64,000 nt of DNA from an uncultured Bacteroidota bacterium (GCA_902790215.1 CADAQX010000002.1:181463-245462), one strand, 5' to 3'. Shown: positions 33,250-43,105, counted from the first letter of the stretch. Notes: generated from the letters alone by a model not told the origin. Numbers and translations: made by a program.

Positions 33250-33945
33250 ATGACCACCCTTTTACTTATTGAAACTGCCACTCCTGTGTGTTCTGTAGCC
33301 TTGGCGCGCGAGGATGAAATATTGATGGAACTCCATTCCGACGAGCCCAATGCCCACTCGTCGCAGCTGTCGCCCTTTATCGGGCAGCTGTTCGACCGGT
33401 GCGGCCTCGTCCCGGCACAGCTCGACGCGGTGTGTGTCTCCTCCGGTCCCGGCAGCTACACGGGTCTGCGCATTGGTGTCAGCACAGCCAAGGGCATGTG
33501 CTACGCCCTCGACCGTCCGCTGCTGGCTGTGCCCACCCTTCAGGGCATGGCGGCTCAGTATTACACCCAGAACCCAGATTACAAAGGAATGGTCTGCCCG
33601 ATGATCGATGCCCGCCGCATGGAGTGCTACACTGCCGTCTTTGCCTCGCCTGTAGAAGAGCTGAAGCCAGTCTCTGCCGATATCATCACCGAGGGCATCT
33701 ACGACCAATACTTGGATAGGGGAGAGGTGACTTTCATCGGCGACGGAGCCGAGAAAACACGCCCGATACTCTCCGTACACCCCCATGCGCATTACTCCTC
33801 CGACTTTGTTCATTCGGCAACAGGTCTGCTGACGGTAGCCCTCGAGAAGATGAAAGCCGGACACTACGAGGACGTGGCCTACTTCGAGCCCTATTACCTC
33901 AAGGATTTTGTGGCCAAGAAATCGGTAGTCCGCGGATTACATTAA
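33250..33945 (+). CDS. tsaB: tRNA threonylcarbamoyladenosine biosynthesis protein TsaB
   Basis: A 231-residue ASKHA-fold protein. Motifs include LLIETATPVCSVALARE at the N-terminus, SGPGSYTGLRIGVSTAKGMC (residues about 66-86) and PMIDARRMECYTAVF. TsaB partners TsaD and TsaE in t6A modification of ANN-decoding tRNAs. Neither partner is in the window. The 87-base upstream gap shows no repeat element. Confidence 0.93.
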   Translation: MTTLLLIETATPVCSVALAREDEILMELHSDEPNAHSSQLSPFIGQLFDRCGLVPAQLDAVCVSSGPGSYTGLRIGVSTAKGMCYALDRPLLAVPTLQGMAAQYYTQNPDYKGMVCPMIDARRMECYTAVFASPVEELKPVSADIITEGIYDQYLDRGEVTFIGDGAEKTRPILSVHPHAHYSSDFVHSATGLLTVALEKMKAGHYEDVAYFEPYYLKDFVAKKSVVRGLH

Positions 33946-33991
33946 AACATATGCCATCTAAACTCGATAATTTCAATTTTCAATTTAAAAA

Positions 33992-35071
33992 GTGCTGCGC
34001 TACACTCTGAAACGGCTTCTCTACGGCATCCTCGTCCTGCTCGGGGTGGTCACGCTGGTCTTCTTCCTCTTCAATATTCTGCCCGGCGACCCAGCCCGCA
34101 TGATGCTGGGAGAGCGGGCCGATGCCGAAAGCATCGAGATAATCAACCGCGACCTGGGACGCGACAAACCCGTCGGCATGCAGTACCTCAACTATCTCAA
34201 CGACCTGCTGCCTGTGTCGGTCCACAACAATGCCGATGCAGAGAACTACTTCTACCTGTCCGACGACAAATACGCACCCTACACCACACTGCTCAAGGCG
34301 GGCAGCACCTCCATAGTGCTCAAAGCCCCTTACCTGCGGCGCAGCTACCAGTCCAAGCGCAAAGTCTCCGACATCATCGCAACAGCCTTCCCCCAGACCG
34401 CCCTGCTTGCCGTCGTGGCGCTCTCCTTCGCCCTGGTACTCGGCGTGCTGCTGGGCATCCTTTCAGCCTTATACAAAGACACGTGGATAGACCGCATTAC
34501 TCTTGTGCTCTCCACCCTCGGCATGTCGCTGCCCTCTTTCTTTGCCGCCATCTTGATAGCGTGGCTATTCGCTTATGTCCTGTCCGACTGGACTCACCTC
34601 AACATGTTCGGCAACCTCTACACGGTGGATGACTACGGCACAGGCGAATATCTTGACCTGAAAAATCTCATCCTCCCGGCACTCACGCTGGGCATCCGTC
34701 CGTTGGCCACGCTCACCCAGCTCACCAAAAACAGCATGCTCGAAGTCCTCTCGCAGGACTATATCCGCACCGCGCGGGCCAAAGGGTTGTCGCGCAGCCG
34801 TATTATCTTCCACCACGCACTGCGTAATGCCATGAACCCTGTTGTAACCTCAGCTTCGGGCTGGCTGGCGGGACTTCTGGCGGGTGCTGTCTTTGTGGAA
34901 TACGTCTTCGACTGGAAAGGCATGGGCATCGTCATCGTCGACGGGTTGGACAAGTACGACTTCCCTGTCGTCATGGGCTCCATACTCTTCATCTGTGTCC
35001 TGCTCATCGTCATCAACATCCTCACCGACATCCTCTACGGCCTGCTCGACCCCCGGGTCAGGATGCAATAG
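33992..35071 (+). CDS. peptide/nickel-type ABC transporter permease (DppB-like)
   Basis: A 359-residue integral membrane protein that starts at GTG 33992. It has the DppB/OppB plan: an N-terminal helix (LLYGILVLLGVVTLVFFLFN), a periplasmic loop, then five helices. The EAA loop, RTARAKGLSRSRIIFHHALR, contacts the ATPase. The conserved FNILPGDPARMMLGE motif follows the first helix. No substrate-binding protein, second permease or ATPase lies nearby, so this is an orphan permease whose partners must be elsewhere. Confidence 0.88.
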   Translation: MLRYTLKRLLYGILVLLGVVTLVFFLFNILPGDPARMMLGERADAESIEIINRDLGRDKPVGMQYLNYLNDLLPVSVHNNADAENYFYLSDDKYAPYTTLLKAGSTSIVLKAPYLRRSYQSKRKVSDIIATAFPQTALLAVVALSFALVLGVLLGILSALYKDTWIDRITLVLSTLGMSLPSFFAAILIAWLFAYVLSDWTHLNMFGNLYTVDDYGTGEYLDLKNLILPALTLGIRPLATLTQLTKNSMLEVLSQDYIRTARAKGLSRSRIIFHHALRNAMNPVVTSASGWLAGLLAGAVFVEYVFDWKGMGIVIVDGLDKYDFPVVMGSILFICVLLIVINILTDILYGLLDPRVRMQ

Positions 35072-35109
35072 CAGTTTCCATCCTTCATACCCTGTCGAAT
35101 AACCGAGGT

Positions 35110-35222
35110 AACGTCGTTCCTTTTTCTATCACTATCCCCTTCTTTTCCCTCATTTTTCCCTTTGTGAAACGGAAACAAAAGGGAAAACGAGCGAATAACG
35201 AGCGAATAAATGACGACGCTTG
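35110..35222 (-). repeat. large dispersed palindromic repeat, copy 3
   Basis: The reverse complement begins AGCGTCGTCATTTATTCGCT, as in copies 1 and 2, and contains the TTTCCC/GGGAAA inverted pair. It lies between convergent genes. Confidence 0.85.
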
Positions 35223-35241
35223 AAGGTAACATCAATGATTG

Positions 35242-35279
35242 ATTAACCCAAATCGGCCGAACGACCGATTTGGGTTAAT
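35242..35279. repeat. perfect 15-bp hairpin between convergent genes
   Basis: ATTAACCCAAATCGG and CCGATTTGGGTTAAT pair over 15 bases with an 8-base loop. The arm GACCGATTTGGGTT is shared with the 40-bp repeat at 2412-2451. It could serve as a bidirectional terminator, although no T-run follows. Confidence 0.75.
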
Positions 35280-35300
35280 GCAGAGTTCAGTGAAGGCTGT

Positions 35301-37592
35301 TCAATTTCTGCTCAGGTATTCGTCGATGGCCTTGGCAGCCACGCGGCCGGCACCCATGGCGAGGATGACCGTGGCGGCGCCGGTGACGGCATCGCCCCCG
35401 GCAAAGACGCCCGGACGGGTGGTCTGCCCGTTGGCATCAGCCTTGAGACCGCCCCAAGGCTCAGTGTCGAGGCCGGGAGTGGTGGTCTTGATGAGCGGGT
35501 TGGGACTGGTGCCGAGGGCGACGACGACGGTATCAATCTCCATGTCGAATTCGCTTCCCTCGACTACCGTGAATTTGCGGCGGCCTTTCTCGTCCTTTTC
35601 GCCCATGGCCATGCGCACGCACCGCATTCCGCAGACGTTGCCTTTGCCGTCGTCGACAAACTCGACCGGGTTGGTGAGGAAGTTGAACTGGATACCCTCT
35701 TCCTTGGCGTGGTGCACCTCCTCGCGGCGTGCCGGCATGTCGGCTTCCTCGCGACGGTAGATGACTGTCACGTCACTGCCCAGCCGTTTGGCAGTGCGGG
35801 CGGCATCCATTGCAACATTGCCCCCGCCTATCACGGCCACTCGTCGGCCGAGGTAGATGGGCGTGTCGTAGGTCTTGTCGTAGCCGTGCATGAGGTTGGT
35901 GCGCGTGAGCAGTTCGTTGGCGGAGATGACACCTACAAGGGTTTCGCCGGGTATGCCCATGAACTTGGGCAGTCCGGCACCGCTGGCGATATAGACTGCT
36001 TTGTAGCCTTCGCGGTCGAAAAGATCGTCGATGGTGATGCTCTTGCCCACAATGACATTGGTTTTGATTTCCACGCCGAGATGCCGCAGGTTCGCTATTT
36101 CGGGCTCCACGACTTTCTGCTTGGGCAGGCGGAACTCGGGTATGCCGTACACCAGCACGCCTCCGGCGTGGTGCAGAGCCTCGAAGATGGTGACGTGATA
36201 GCCCTTCTTGGCCAGGTCGCCGGCACAGGTCAGCCCTGAGGGACCGGAGCCTATAATGGCCACTTTCTCTTTTTCAGAATTTTCTGAATATTCTGAATAT
36301 TCAGAAAAATCTGATTTCTGTTCTCTTTTCCAGTCGGCCACGAAACGCTCAAGGGCACCGATGGCGATGGGCTCGCCCTTGTGTCCGAGTATGCAGCTGC
36401 CCTCGCACTGGTTCTCCTGCGGGCACACCCGTCCGCACACGGCGGGGAGCGAGGAGTCTTCGGCAATGATTCTGGCAGCCTCGGCAAAGTCTTCGCGGGC
36501 CACGGCGGCAATAAAGTCGGGTATCTTGATACTTACGGGGCATTGGGTTACGCACATGGGCTTCTTGCAATGCAGACAGCGCCGGGCTTCGGCCACAGCC
36601 TGTTCGGGGGTGAAACCGAAGGAGACCTCGTCGAAGTTGCGTGCACGCTCCAGAGGGTCTTGCTCCTGCGGTTTCTGGCGTGTGACGGCTTGCGCTACGG
36701 CCTGGCTAAGGTTGCAGCGGTGTCCGGAGGGGGCATCGTCGCCGACGGTGGCTATACGGTATCTCTGCGCGTCGGGGGTCTTGAGGCGTCGGCCAGCCTC
36801 GTCGAAATCCACCTGGTGGCCGTCGAACTCGGGACCGTCAACGCAGGTGAACTTCACCTTTCCCCCCACGGTGACGCGGCAGGCTCCGCACATGCCTGTG
36901 CCATCGACCATCATGCAGTTCATGCTCACAATCGTCTTCAAGCCAATTTCCTTGGTCAGCAGCGACACGAACTTCATCATCGGCAGGGGACCGATGGCTA
37001 CGCAGTGGGAGTAGGGGCTTGAGTAGGTGCCTTCGCTGTTGGTGCAGAGACTCTTGATTTTTTCTGTCACCAGTCCTTTTTCGCCATACGACCCGTCGTC
37101 GGTCATGATGTAGAGATTGTTGCACACCTTGCGCATCTTGTCCTCAAAGAAAAGAAGCTCCTTGTTACGGGCGCCGATGATGACGTCGGTCGGTATGCCG
37201 AGGCTGTAGGCCCATTTCACTTGCGGATAGACAGGGGCGATGCCCACGCCTCCCGCCACGAAGAGCAGGCGCATGTTTTGCCGTTCCTCTTCGGGGATGG
37301 CAAGGAGTTCGCTGCGGCAGCCGAGGGGGCCGACGATGGAGTAGAGCCTTTCGCCCTCGGCCATCAGGCTGAGCCTCCGGGTGCTGTCCCCCACAACTTG
37401 ATAAACGATGTCAATACTTTCCCTTTCGGGATGGATGTCGCAGATGGTGAGCGGCACGCGCTCGCCCTTGTCGTGAGGGATGACGATGACGAACTGACCG
37501 GGCTGACCGCCCAGGGCAATCCACGGAGCGTGGATCTCCATCAGGTAAATCTCGTTGCTGTTCAGCAGCTCTTTCTTCAGGATTGTGTACAT
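35301..37592 (-). CDS. fused NfnA/NfnB-like (SudB/SudA-like) flavoprotein oxidoreductase
   Basis: A 763-residue fusion. Residues 1-280 form a ferredoxin-NADP reductase-type subunit with a GGVGIAPVYPQVKWAYSLG nucleotide site and [2Fe-2S] cysteines in DGTGMCGACRVTVGGKVKFT. Residues about 300-763 form a GltD/NfnB-type subunit with [4Fe-4S] motifs (RRCLHCKKPMCVTQCPV, CGRVCPQENQCEGSC) and two dinucleotide folds (VAIIGSGPSGLTCAGDLAKK; RVAVIGGGNVAMDAARTAKR). Such proteins run NADH-dependent reduced ferredoxin:NADP+ oxidoreduction, often by electron bifurcation, or act as a glutamate synthase small subunit. An in-frame family D repeat adds an odd Ser/Glu/Tyr linker near residues 425-441. Confidence 0.9.
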   Translation of the reverse strand: MYTILKKELLNSNEIYLMEIHAPWIALGGQPGQFVIVIPHDKGERVPLTICDIHPERESIDIVYQVVGDSTRRLSLMAEGERLYSIVGPLGCRSELLAIPEEERQNMRLLFVAGGVGIAPVYPQVKWAYSLGIPTDVIIGARNKELLFFEDKMRKVCNNLYIMTDDGSYGEKGLVTEKIKSLCTNSEGTYSSPYSHCVAIGPLPMMKFVSLLTKEIGLKTIVSMNCMMVDGTGMCGACRVTVGGKVKFTCVDGPEFDGHQVDFDEAGRRLKTPDAQRYRIATVGDDAPSGHRCNLSQAVAQAVTRQKPQEQDPLERARNFDEVSFGFTPEQAVAEARRCLHCKKPMCVTQCPVSIKIPDFIAAVAREDFAEAARIIAEDSSLPAVCGRVCPQENQCEGSCILGHKGEPIAIGALERFVADWKREQKSDFSEYSEYSENSEKEKVAIIGSGPSGLTCAGDLAKKGYHVTIFEALHHAGGVLVYGIPEFRLPKQKVVEPEIANLRHLGVEIKTNVIVGKSITIDDLFDREGYKAVYIASGAGLPKFMGIPGETLVGVISANELLTRTNLMHGYDKTYDTPIYLGRRVAVIGGGNVAMDAARTAKRLGSDVTVIYRREEADMPARREEVHHAKEEGIQFNFLTNPVEFVDDGKGNVCGMRCVRMAMGEKDEKGRRKFTVVEGSEFDMEIDTVVVALGTSPNPLIKTTTPGLDTEPWGGLKADANGQTTRPGVFAGGDAVTGAATVILAMGAGRVAAKAIDEYLSRN
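36271..36318 (+). repeat. family D repeat inside a coding sequence
   Basis: TTTTCAGAATTTTCTGAATA then TTCTGAATATTCAG encodes a SEYSEYSENSE-like linker on the minus strand, between the iron-sulfur region and the first FAD fold of the Nfn-like gene. Confidence 0.85.
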
Positions 37593-37622
37593 GGTGTTAC
37601 TATTTTATTCTTTATTATTTGT

Positions 37623-39098
37623 TTAACGGTTCAGTACGATGCGGAACACGGTGCCTTGTCCCTCAACGGAATATTTCACAAAGATGCGACCCTGGTGGTA
37701 GTCGTTGATAATGCGCTTGGCCAGCGACAGCCCCAAGCCCCAGCCTCTCTGCTTGGTTGAGAAGCCCGAGTCGAAGATTTTCTTCTGGATGGAAGCCGAC
37801 ATGCCCTTGCCGGTATCGCACAGGTCGACAAACACATGGCGGCTGTCCGACGACACAATGACGGTGAATGTCCCCACGCCGTCCATGGCGTCGATGGCGT
37901 TCTTGCATATGTTCTCTATCACCCACTCGAACAGATAGCTGTTAAGCGGCACCTGGATGTCCTCGTCGGGGAAGTTGGTGACAAACTTCACCTTGCGCGA
38001 ACTGCGGGTCTGCAGGTAGGTGATGGCGTTCCCGATGACGGAACACACGCCCTGGTATTCCAGCTCCGGCACCGACCCAATCTTCGAGAAACGGTGTGTC
38101 ACCGTCTCCAGCCGTTTCAGGTCCTTGTTGATCTCGGCGGCGTAGTTGGCATCGAAAGTCTTTCCTTCGAGGTATTGGGTCCAGGCCATCAGCGAGGAGA
38201 TGGGTGTGCCCAGCTGGTGAGCCGTCTCCTTGGCCATGCCCACCCATATGCGGTTCTGCTCCATGGTGCGGGCGGTGCGAATGAGGTAGTACGACACCAG
38301 CATCAGCACACCGAAGACGAAGAGATACAGCAGCGGAACCCAGCGCAGGGCCTTCAGCATCGGGGTGTTCTCGTAGAACAGATAGGCTCTGCGGTGGTCG
38401 GGCAGCCGGAATTCGATGGGGTCGTTCTCCTCCTCCATCTCGCAGAGCTTCTCGGCCAGACGGTCGGCGGTGGCGAACTCGCGCTGCGGGATATTGCCGC
38501 TGCCCAGCACCTCGCCCTGCAGACTGTCCACCACGAGCACGGGCACGAACACCGAGTTGTTGGTGATCTCTGAAAGGAAAGACTCATTGAAACCGTCCAG
38601 CACATGCCGCAGGTCGGTATAGACCTTCGACTCCTTGTAGTACAGCGTCATCGGCATGCCCCAAATCCTGTAGTGGAAAGGCTCGTTGTGCGAAAACTCC
38701 TCCAGCAGCTCGCCCTCCAGTCTTGTGCCGGCCAGCTCGCTGGGCACCGTGATGACAGAGTCGCGGTTGGTGATGACAATGGCCGTTTCGCAGCTGTCCA
38801 CGATATAATGCACATAGTCCAGACTGAAGTCGGCATCGGCGCCCATCTCCGTCCGGTCAAACGAGCGCAGGATATTCGTGTACATCTCCATCTTCCGGTG
38901 CTCGTCGAGGGCCACGCTGGCGAAGAACTGCTCCGAATAGTTCACCAGCTGCGCCTTCTGGCTGATGGCATTGGCCCACAGCTTCACCTTCTCCTGCTCG
39001 GCCTTGCGAATCTGGTTGGACAGATTGTTGATTTCAAACAAGGCAAACGCTGCCAGAAGCACCGTGATGGCCAGTATAATCCATTTAACATTCTTCAT
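37623..39098 (-). CDS. membrane sensor histidine kinase
   Basis: A 491-residue kinase. Two transmembrane helices, around residues 7-24 and 254-273, flank an extracytoplasmic sensing domain of about 230 residues. The H-box is KETAHQLGTPISSLMAW with His294. The ATPase domain has the N-box (ICKNAIDAMDG), G1 (DLCDTGKGMSA) and G2 (GWGLGLSLAKRI). No response regulator is adjacent, so it is an orphan kinase. The ligand is unknown. It begins 14 bases after the permease gene and ends 30 bases before the Nfn-like gene, so it is co-transcribed with tpiA. Confidence 0.93.
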   Translation of the reverse strand: MKNVKWIILAITVLLAAFALFEINNLSNQIRKAEQEKVKLWANAISQKAQLVNYSEQFFASVALDEHRKMEMYTNILRSFDRTEMGADADFSLDYVHYIVDSCETAIVITNRDSVITVPSELAGTRLEGELLEEFSHNEPFHYRIWGMPMTLYYKESKVYTDLRHVLDGFNESFLSEITNNSVFVPVLVVDSLQGEVLGSGNIPQREFATADRLAEKLCEMEEENDPIEFRLPDHRRAYLFYENTPMLKALRWVPLLYLFVFGVLMLVSYYLIRTARTMEQNRIWVGMAKETAHQLGTPISSLMAWTQYLEGKTFDANYAAEINKDLKRLETVTHRFSKIGSVPELEYQGVCSVIGNAITYLQTRSSRKVKFVTNFPDEDIQVPLNSYLFEWVIENICKNAIDAMDGVGTFTVIVSSDSRHVFVDLCDTGKGMSASIQKKIFDSGFSTKQRGWGLGLSLAKRIINDYHQGRIFVKYSVEGQGTVFRIVLNR

Positions 39099-39112
39099 CG
39101 TGACGGGCGGAT

Positions 39113-40423
39113 TTAGTCAAACTTAATGGTCTTGGCGGGTTCCACATTCGAGATATAGGCGGCGGGCAGCAGCATGGCAGCCATGCACACTGCCAGCGTG
39201 CCGGCGCTCACGGCAAAGAAAATCCAGCCGTTCAGGTCAATCGGTACCGAGCTCATCGAATAGCTCTCGCTGTCGAGCTGCACCAGCGCAAACCGGTGCT
39301 GAATCCAGCACAGCAGCCACGCCACAGCGCAGCCAATCGCAATGCCGACCACAACCATGTCGACAGCCTTTATCAGGAAAATGCGCCGTATGCTGCCGTT
39401 GGTGGCGCCCAAGGCTTTCAGCACTCCGATGGTGGAAGTCTTCTCAAAGATGATAATCAGCAATGCCGACACCACACTCACCACACCCACCAGCAGCATG
39501 ATGGCGATAATGAGGAAGATATTGCTGTCCAGCAGTTCGAGCCACGAGAACAGGGCGGGGTACTGCTCCACAATCGTTGTCATGTTCAGGTCATAGCCCA
39601 GCAGCGGAAGCACCGCCGCAGACACCTCGTCGAGACGGGAGAAATCCTCCACCATCACCTCATATCCGGCCACCTGGTTGCTGTCCCATCCGTTCAGATT
39701 CTGCACCTGCCGCAGGTCGCCGACAACAAAATGCTCGTCGAAATCGGTCAGGTCGGTGTTGTAAATGCCGCACACGGTAAAGGCACGGGCGCGGTAGTTG
39801 TCGCCCTGCCAGAAATAAGTGCGCATTTTGTCGCCCACTTTCAGCCGCAGCTTGTTTGCCACGGTCTGCGACACCAGCACCTCGTTTGAAGGCACGCTGT
39901 CGGGGAACTGCACCAACCGACCCTCCACCAGGCATTCGGCGAAAAACGACGAATCATAACCGCCGCTGCCCGGCACCCCTGCTTCGGGGCACACACCCTT
40001 CAGGATGATGCCGTGAATCTGGTCTTCGGTCTTCACCATGCCGCCCTTGCTGGCAACAAACTGCAGGTGCTTCACCCCCTTGGTGCCCAGAATGCGCTGC
40101 ACCTCGGGGCGGTCGGTCAGGATGGGGGTCACTTCGTAGGTGTTGCCCATCGCATAGTTGGTCACCACCATGTGCGCGCCGAAGCCCACGGCCTTGCGGC
40201 GTATCTCGCCCTGGAAGCCGCGCAGCACACAAATCGACACCACCATCACCACCACCCCCAGCGCGATGCTGCAAGTGGCTATTTTCACCAAGGGGGCAGA
40301 CATCGCACCGTTCCGGGAATAGCTGATGCCCCCGGACGTCCTGTTCCGCCCCCTCGGAAGAAAACGCTTGGCTATAAACCGTTCAAATCTAATCAAAGTT
40401 GAATTTCGAATTTCAATTTTCAA
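39113..40423 (-). CDS. LolC/LolE-like ABC transporter permease (FtsX family)
   Basis: A 436-residue membrane protein. The N-terminal cytoplasmic motif [11 protein letters not shown] precedes the first helix ([20 protein letters not shown]). A large periplasmic domain of about 200 residues follows, then three C-terminal helices ([20 protein letters not shown] and others). The plan matches LolC/E, which extract lipoproteins from the inner membrane with the LolD ATPase; no LolD is adjacent. The likely start is TTG 40423, whose TTGA overlaps the tpiA stop; an alternative TTG lies at 40396. The first nine codons are repeat-derived. Confidence 0.87.
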   Translation of the reverse strand: MKIEIRNSTLIRFERFIAKRFLPRGRNRTSGGISYSRNGAMSAPLVKIATCSIALGVVVMVVSICVLRGFQGEIRRKAVGFGAHMVVTNYAMGNTYEVTPILTDRPEVQRILGTKGVKHLQFVASKGGMVKTEDQIHGIILKGVCPEAGVPGSGGYDSSFFAECLVEGRLVQFPDSVPSNEVLVSQTVANKLRLKVGDKMRTYFWQGDNYRARAFTVCGIYNTDLTDFDEHFVVGDLRQVQNLNGWDSNQVAGYEVMVEDFSRLDEVSAAVLPLLGYDLNMTTIVEQYPALFSWLELLDSNIFLIIAIMLLVGVVSVVSALLIIIFEKTSTIGVLKALGATNGSIRRIFLIKAVDMVVVGIAIGCAVAWLLCWIQHRFALVQLDSESYSMSSVPIDLNGWIFFAVSAGTLAVCMAAMLLPAAYISNVEPAKTIKFD

Positions 40424-41181
40424 AAAGCTGTTGCAATGCCCATAAAGTCTTCGGCCTTAAGCGATGCACCGCCAATCAGGCCGCCGTCCACATCGGGATT
40501 GGCAAACAGCTCCTTGGCGTTGCCGGGCTTGCAGCTGCCGCCATACAGGATGCTGGTCTCGTCGGCCACTTCCTTGCCGTATTTCTCCACAATCAGGCCA
40601 CGGATAAAAGCGTGGATCTCCTGAGCCTGCTCTGGTGTGGCGGTCTTTCCGGTACCGATAGCCCAGACGGGTTCGTAGGCAATCACAACCTCGCCAAACT
40701 GCTCGGCAGTGAGGTGGAACAAACCGTCGGTAATCTGTCTCTTCACCACATCGAACTGGCGGCCGGCCTCGCGCTCCTCCAGCACCTCGCCGCAGCACAC
40801 GATAGGCTTGATGCCATATTTCAGAAGCTGGTCCACCTTGCGGGCTACAATCTCGTCGGTCTCATGATAATAGGCGCGGCGCTCGCTGTGTCCCACAATG
40901 CAGTAGTCAATATCCATAGACTCCAGCATGGCGGCCGACACTTCGCCGGTGTAGGCGCCGCTCTCCTGGTCGCTCACATTCTGTGCACCGACCATGAAGT
41001 ATGAGTCGTCGCCATAGTCCGAAACCATCTCCAGATAGGGGAATGGCGGGCAGATAACCACTTGAGTGTTGGAGTCGAGAGTGGTTTTCTCCATCTCGTC
41101 CATAATACCGCTGACCAGGTCGTCAGCCTCCTGGAACGTCTTGTTCATCTTCCAGTTTCCTGCAACAATGTGTTTTCTCAT
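40420..41181 (-). CDS. tpiA: triosephosphate isomerase
   Basis: A 253-residue TIM barrel that interconverts dihydroxyacetone phosphate and glyceraldehyde-3-phosphate. Active-site residues are visible: Lys in [10 protein letters not shown], His in [10 protein letters not shown], Glu in [12 protein letters not shown], and the phosphate loop YGGSCKPGN. Length is typical. It is followed directly by the LolE-like permease with overlapping stop and start codons. Confidence 0.97.
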   Translation of the reverse strand: MRKHIVAGNWKMNKTFQEADDLVSGIMDEMEKTTLDSNTQVVICPPFPYLEMVSDYGDDSYFMVGAQNVSDQESGAYTGEVSAAMLESMDIDYCIVGHSERRAYYHETDEIVARKVDQLLKYGIKPIVCCGEVLEEREAGRQFDVVKRQITDGLFHLTAEQFGEVVIAYEPVWAIGTGKTATPEQAQEIHAFIRGLIVEKYGKEVADETSILYGGSCKPGNAKELFANPDVDGGLIGGASLKAEDFMGIATAF

Positions 41182-41213
41182 GATGATATAAGTTTTATTG
41201 TTTATGTTTTTTT

Positions 41214-41300
41214 ATTGCTTGAATGCTTGATTGTGTAAATGCTTGAGTGCTGGCGCAGTCAAATTACTCAAACAATCAAGCAATCAGACAATCAAGCAAT
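41214..41300 (+). repeat. GCTTGATTG-type hairpin repeat (family B), copy 1
   Basis: 87 bases. ATTGCTTGAATGCTTGATTG and CAATCAGACAATCAAGCAAT are inverted arms around AGTGCTGGCGCAGTCAAATT. It lies between the TlpA-like gene and tpiA. Copies at 46574-46660 (inverted) and 48655-48742 match almost base for base. Confidence 0.88.
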
Positions 41301-41311
41301 CTTTTCAATTT

Positions 41312-42745
41312 TCACTTTTCACTTTTCAATTTACGTTGTTCCTCGTAGCGTTTGAGGAAAGGCAGAATCTCCTTGGTGGCGATGACCTTGTTCATGATAA
41401 TCCTCCGTTCCTCGTTGAGGATAATCATAGTGGGCGCACCGTGGACATTGTAGGCCACCTGATAGTCGATGTTGACGTTGCTTCCACCCACATTGACAAA
41501 CGGCAGCTCGTGTTCGCGCACATACCTCTTCCACTTGGCCACATCGGCCTCGTAGCCCACGGCATACACCTCAAACACCTTGTTGCCCACAGCCGAGAGC
41601 GAGTCGTAGAGGGCTTTCAGTGAGGCAGTCTGCTCCTGGCAGTGGTGGCAGTCGGGGTCCCAGAACCACAGGATGACATACCTCTGAGGAAACCTGTGCG
41701 ACGAAATCCAGTCCTTGGGGTCGGGCGACTGGTTTGTGTCGGCCATGTATAGTTCCTGTCCCATGGCTCCGATAAGCGATTGCTCAAGGAACTCCGCCGT
41801 CTGCCGCTTGTTGGAAATCTCACCCTGCGAAGCCCAGGGACATTTACCTTTTAAATAGTATTCCCTCACCAAATAGCACCATGTGGCATCCCATCCGATA
41901 TTCTTGGTGGAGCGGTAATATTTCGGCATAATGAAGTCCATGAAGTAACGCATCATAAGCGAGTCGTTCTCAATCTTATGGAAAAGCATGTCAGCATACC
42001 TGCACACCGTGTCGGTCTCCGAATGGTATAGTATGCCGAAGAAGAAGACATTCATCTTGTTGAACAAGTCGGGAGTATAGACCAGGCTGTGATCCGAAAA
42101 GTCCACGTCGTCCCAATAGTGAGTGCGGTAGTAGAGGGGCTTGTCCTCCACCTCATCCGGCACCTCGGGGCCGCTGAACATCTTAGTCAGCTGGAAGAAA
42201 CGGTAGCCCTTGTATTTCTCGAACATCTCCTTCTCGTATTGTATCATCTCATTGGACAACAGCTCCATCTCCCTGTCGGCTTCATCTTTCACTTTAGCAT
42301 CGTCGCTCTTCTTTCGCTGGTTGATGTCACGTGCCTGTCGCTTGGCCTGTTCCTCGCGATTGATATAGGAATGCATAGCCTGGTTGGCCGGAGAACCGAC
42401 AATGTCGTGCTCTGGGTCAACCACCTCGTTTGTTGGGGAGAGCCGGAACGCAAACCGCTGGCTGCCGTCGATGGTGAACTCCAGTCGCGCCTTCTTGGCC
42501 TCTTTGCCGTAAAGGGCATACATGCCTGTGGCCCATTTGCGCCGACCCTTGAAAACGTAAGTGTCGTTCTTGTCCGCCACGGCGCTGTCCAGCGTGACAA
42601 AGCCGTCGCGAAAATGCTGGCCGATATACATCACGCTGTCAGTCTGTCCGGCATTCGGGATAACAAACTTCATCTCGTATTTCTGAGCCTGCGCCACTGG
42701 CACAAGCACTGCAAGCAACAGTAGAGAAAGAAGTGTTTTTTTCAT
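41312..42745 (-). CDS. TlpA-like thioredoxin-family periplasmic protein
   Basis: A 477-residue secreted protein with signal peptide MKKTLLSLLLLAVLVPVAQA. An N-terminal DUF4369-like beta domain (SVMYIGQHFRDGFVTLDSAV) is followed by a helical DUF5106-like region. The C-terminal thioredoxin fold (about residues 345-470) carries WFWDPDCHHCQEQ with redox motif CHHC and the cis-Pro in VHGAPTMIIL. Members maintain thiols in the Bacteroidetes periplasm. The last residues (RKLKSEK) are encoded by simple repeat sequence. Confidence 0.9.
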   Translation of the reverse strand: MKKTLLSLLLLAVLVPVAQAQKYEMKFVIPNAGQTDSVMYIGQHFRDGFVTLDSAVADKNDTYVFKGRRKWATGMYALYGKEAKKARLEFTIDGSQRFAFRLSPTNEVVDPEHDIVGSPANQAMHSYINREEQAKRQARDINQRKKSDDAKVKDEADREMELLSNEMIQYEKEMFEKYKGYRFFQLTKMFSGPEVPDEVEDKPLYYRTHYWDDVDFSDHSLVYTPDLFNKMNVFFFGILYHSETDTVCRYADMLFHKIENDSLMMRYFMDFIMPKYYRSTKNIGWDATWCYLVREYYLKGKCPWASQGEISNKRQTAEFLEQSLIGAMGQELYMADTNQSPDPKDWISSHRFPQRYVILWFWDPDCHHCQEQTASLKALYDSLSAVGNKVFEVYAVGYEADVAKWKRYVREHELPFVNVGGSNVNIDYQVAYNVHGAPTMIILNEERRIIMNKVIATKEILPFLKRYEEQRKLKSEK

Positions 42746-42776
42746 TTATTGATAGTAGTTTAAGATGTTCGAAATT

Positions 42777-42941
42777 TTAATTTATAAATCTTCTTCTGCA
42801 TGTCAAGAACAAACGTCGCCACCCTGCCGCCGTCGCCCGGTAAGGGGTGAGCCGGAGACACTGCACGCCCACGGTCACGGACGGCAGCAACAACAGCAAC
42901 AGATACAGCTTCTTCGGCATGTTCAAACCATACAATTTCAT
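42777..42941 (-). CDS. possible small secreted ORF in the leader of the TlpA-like gene
   Basis: 54 codons from ATG 42941 (or 47 from ATG 42920). The N-terminus looks like a signal peptide (MPKKLYLLLLLLPSVTVGVQ, then C), but the rest is Arg-rich and unrecognised. It lies just downstream of the -7 box at 42967-42976. It may be an upstream ORF, a decayed gene, or chance. Confidence 0.25.
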   Translation of the reverse strand: MKLYGLNMPKKLYLLLLLLPSVTVGVQCLRLTPYRATAAGWRRLFLTCRRRFIN

Positions 42942-42966
42942 GCTGCGGACACACTCCACAGCAAAT

Positions 42967-42976
42967 TGCAAAGATA
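42967..42976 (-). promoter_or_regulatory. -7 box for the TlpA-like gene
   Basis: Reads TATCTTTGCA on the minus strand, about 220 bases before the TlpA-like ATG, with the small ORF in between. Confidence 0.6.
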
Positions 42977-43014
42977 CGAATAATATTCGGTTCAACGAAA
43001 AAAAAGTGAATTAA

Positions 43015-43105
43015 ATTTAAAAGTGAAAAGTGAAAAGTGAAAATTTGTTGACCTGTGGTGCGGCAGCAACTTTTAATTTTCAATTTTCAATTTTCAATTC
43101 CCAAG
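43015..43105 (+). repeat. family A hairpin repeat, copy 4
   Basis: AAGTGAAAAGTGAAAAGTGA and TTTTCAATTTTCAATTTTCA are inverted arms around GACCTGTGGTGCGGCAGC, a loop resembling those at 12.9 and 28.8 kb. Confidence 0.7.

Noticed and set aside
41214-41300. Possible CRISPR array in repeat-rich intergenic regions (here and at 45.3, 48.7 and 52.0 kb)
   Set aside because: The units are 7-12 bp, degenerate and arranged as palindromes, with no regularly sized unique spacers and no cas genes.
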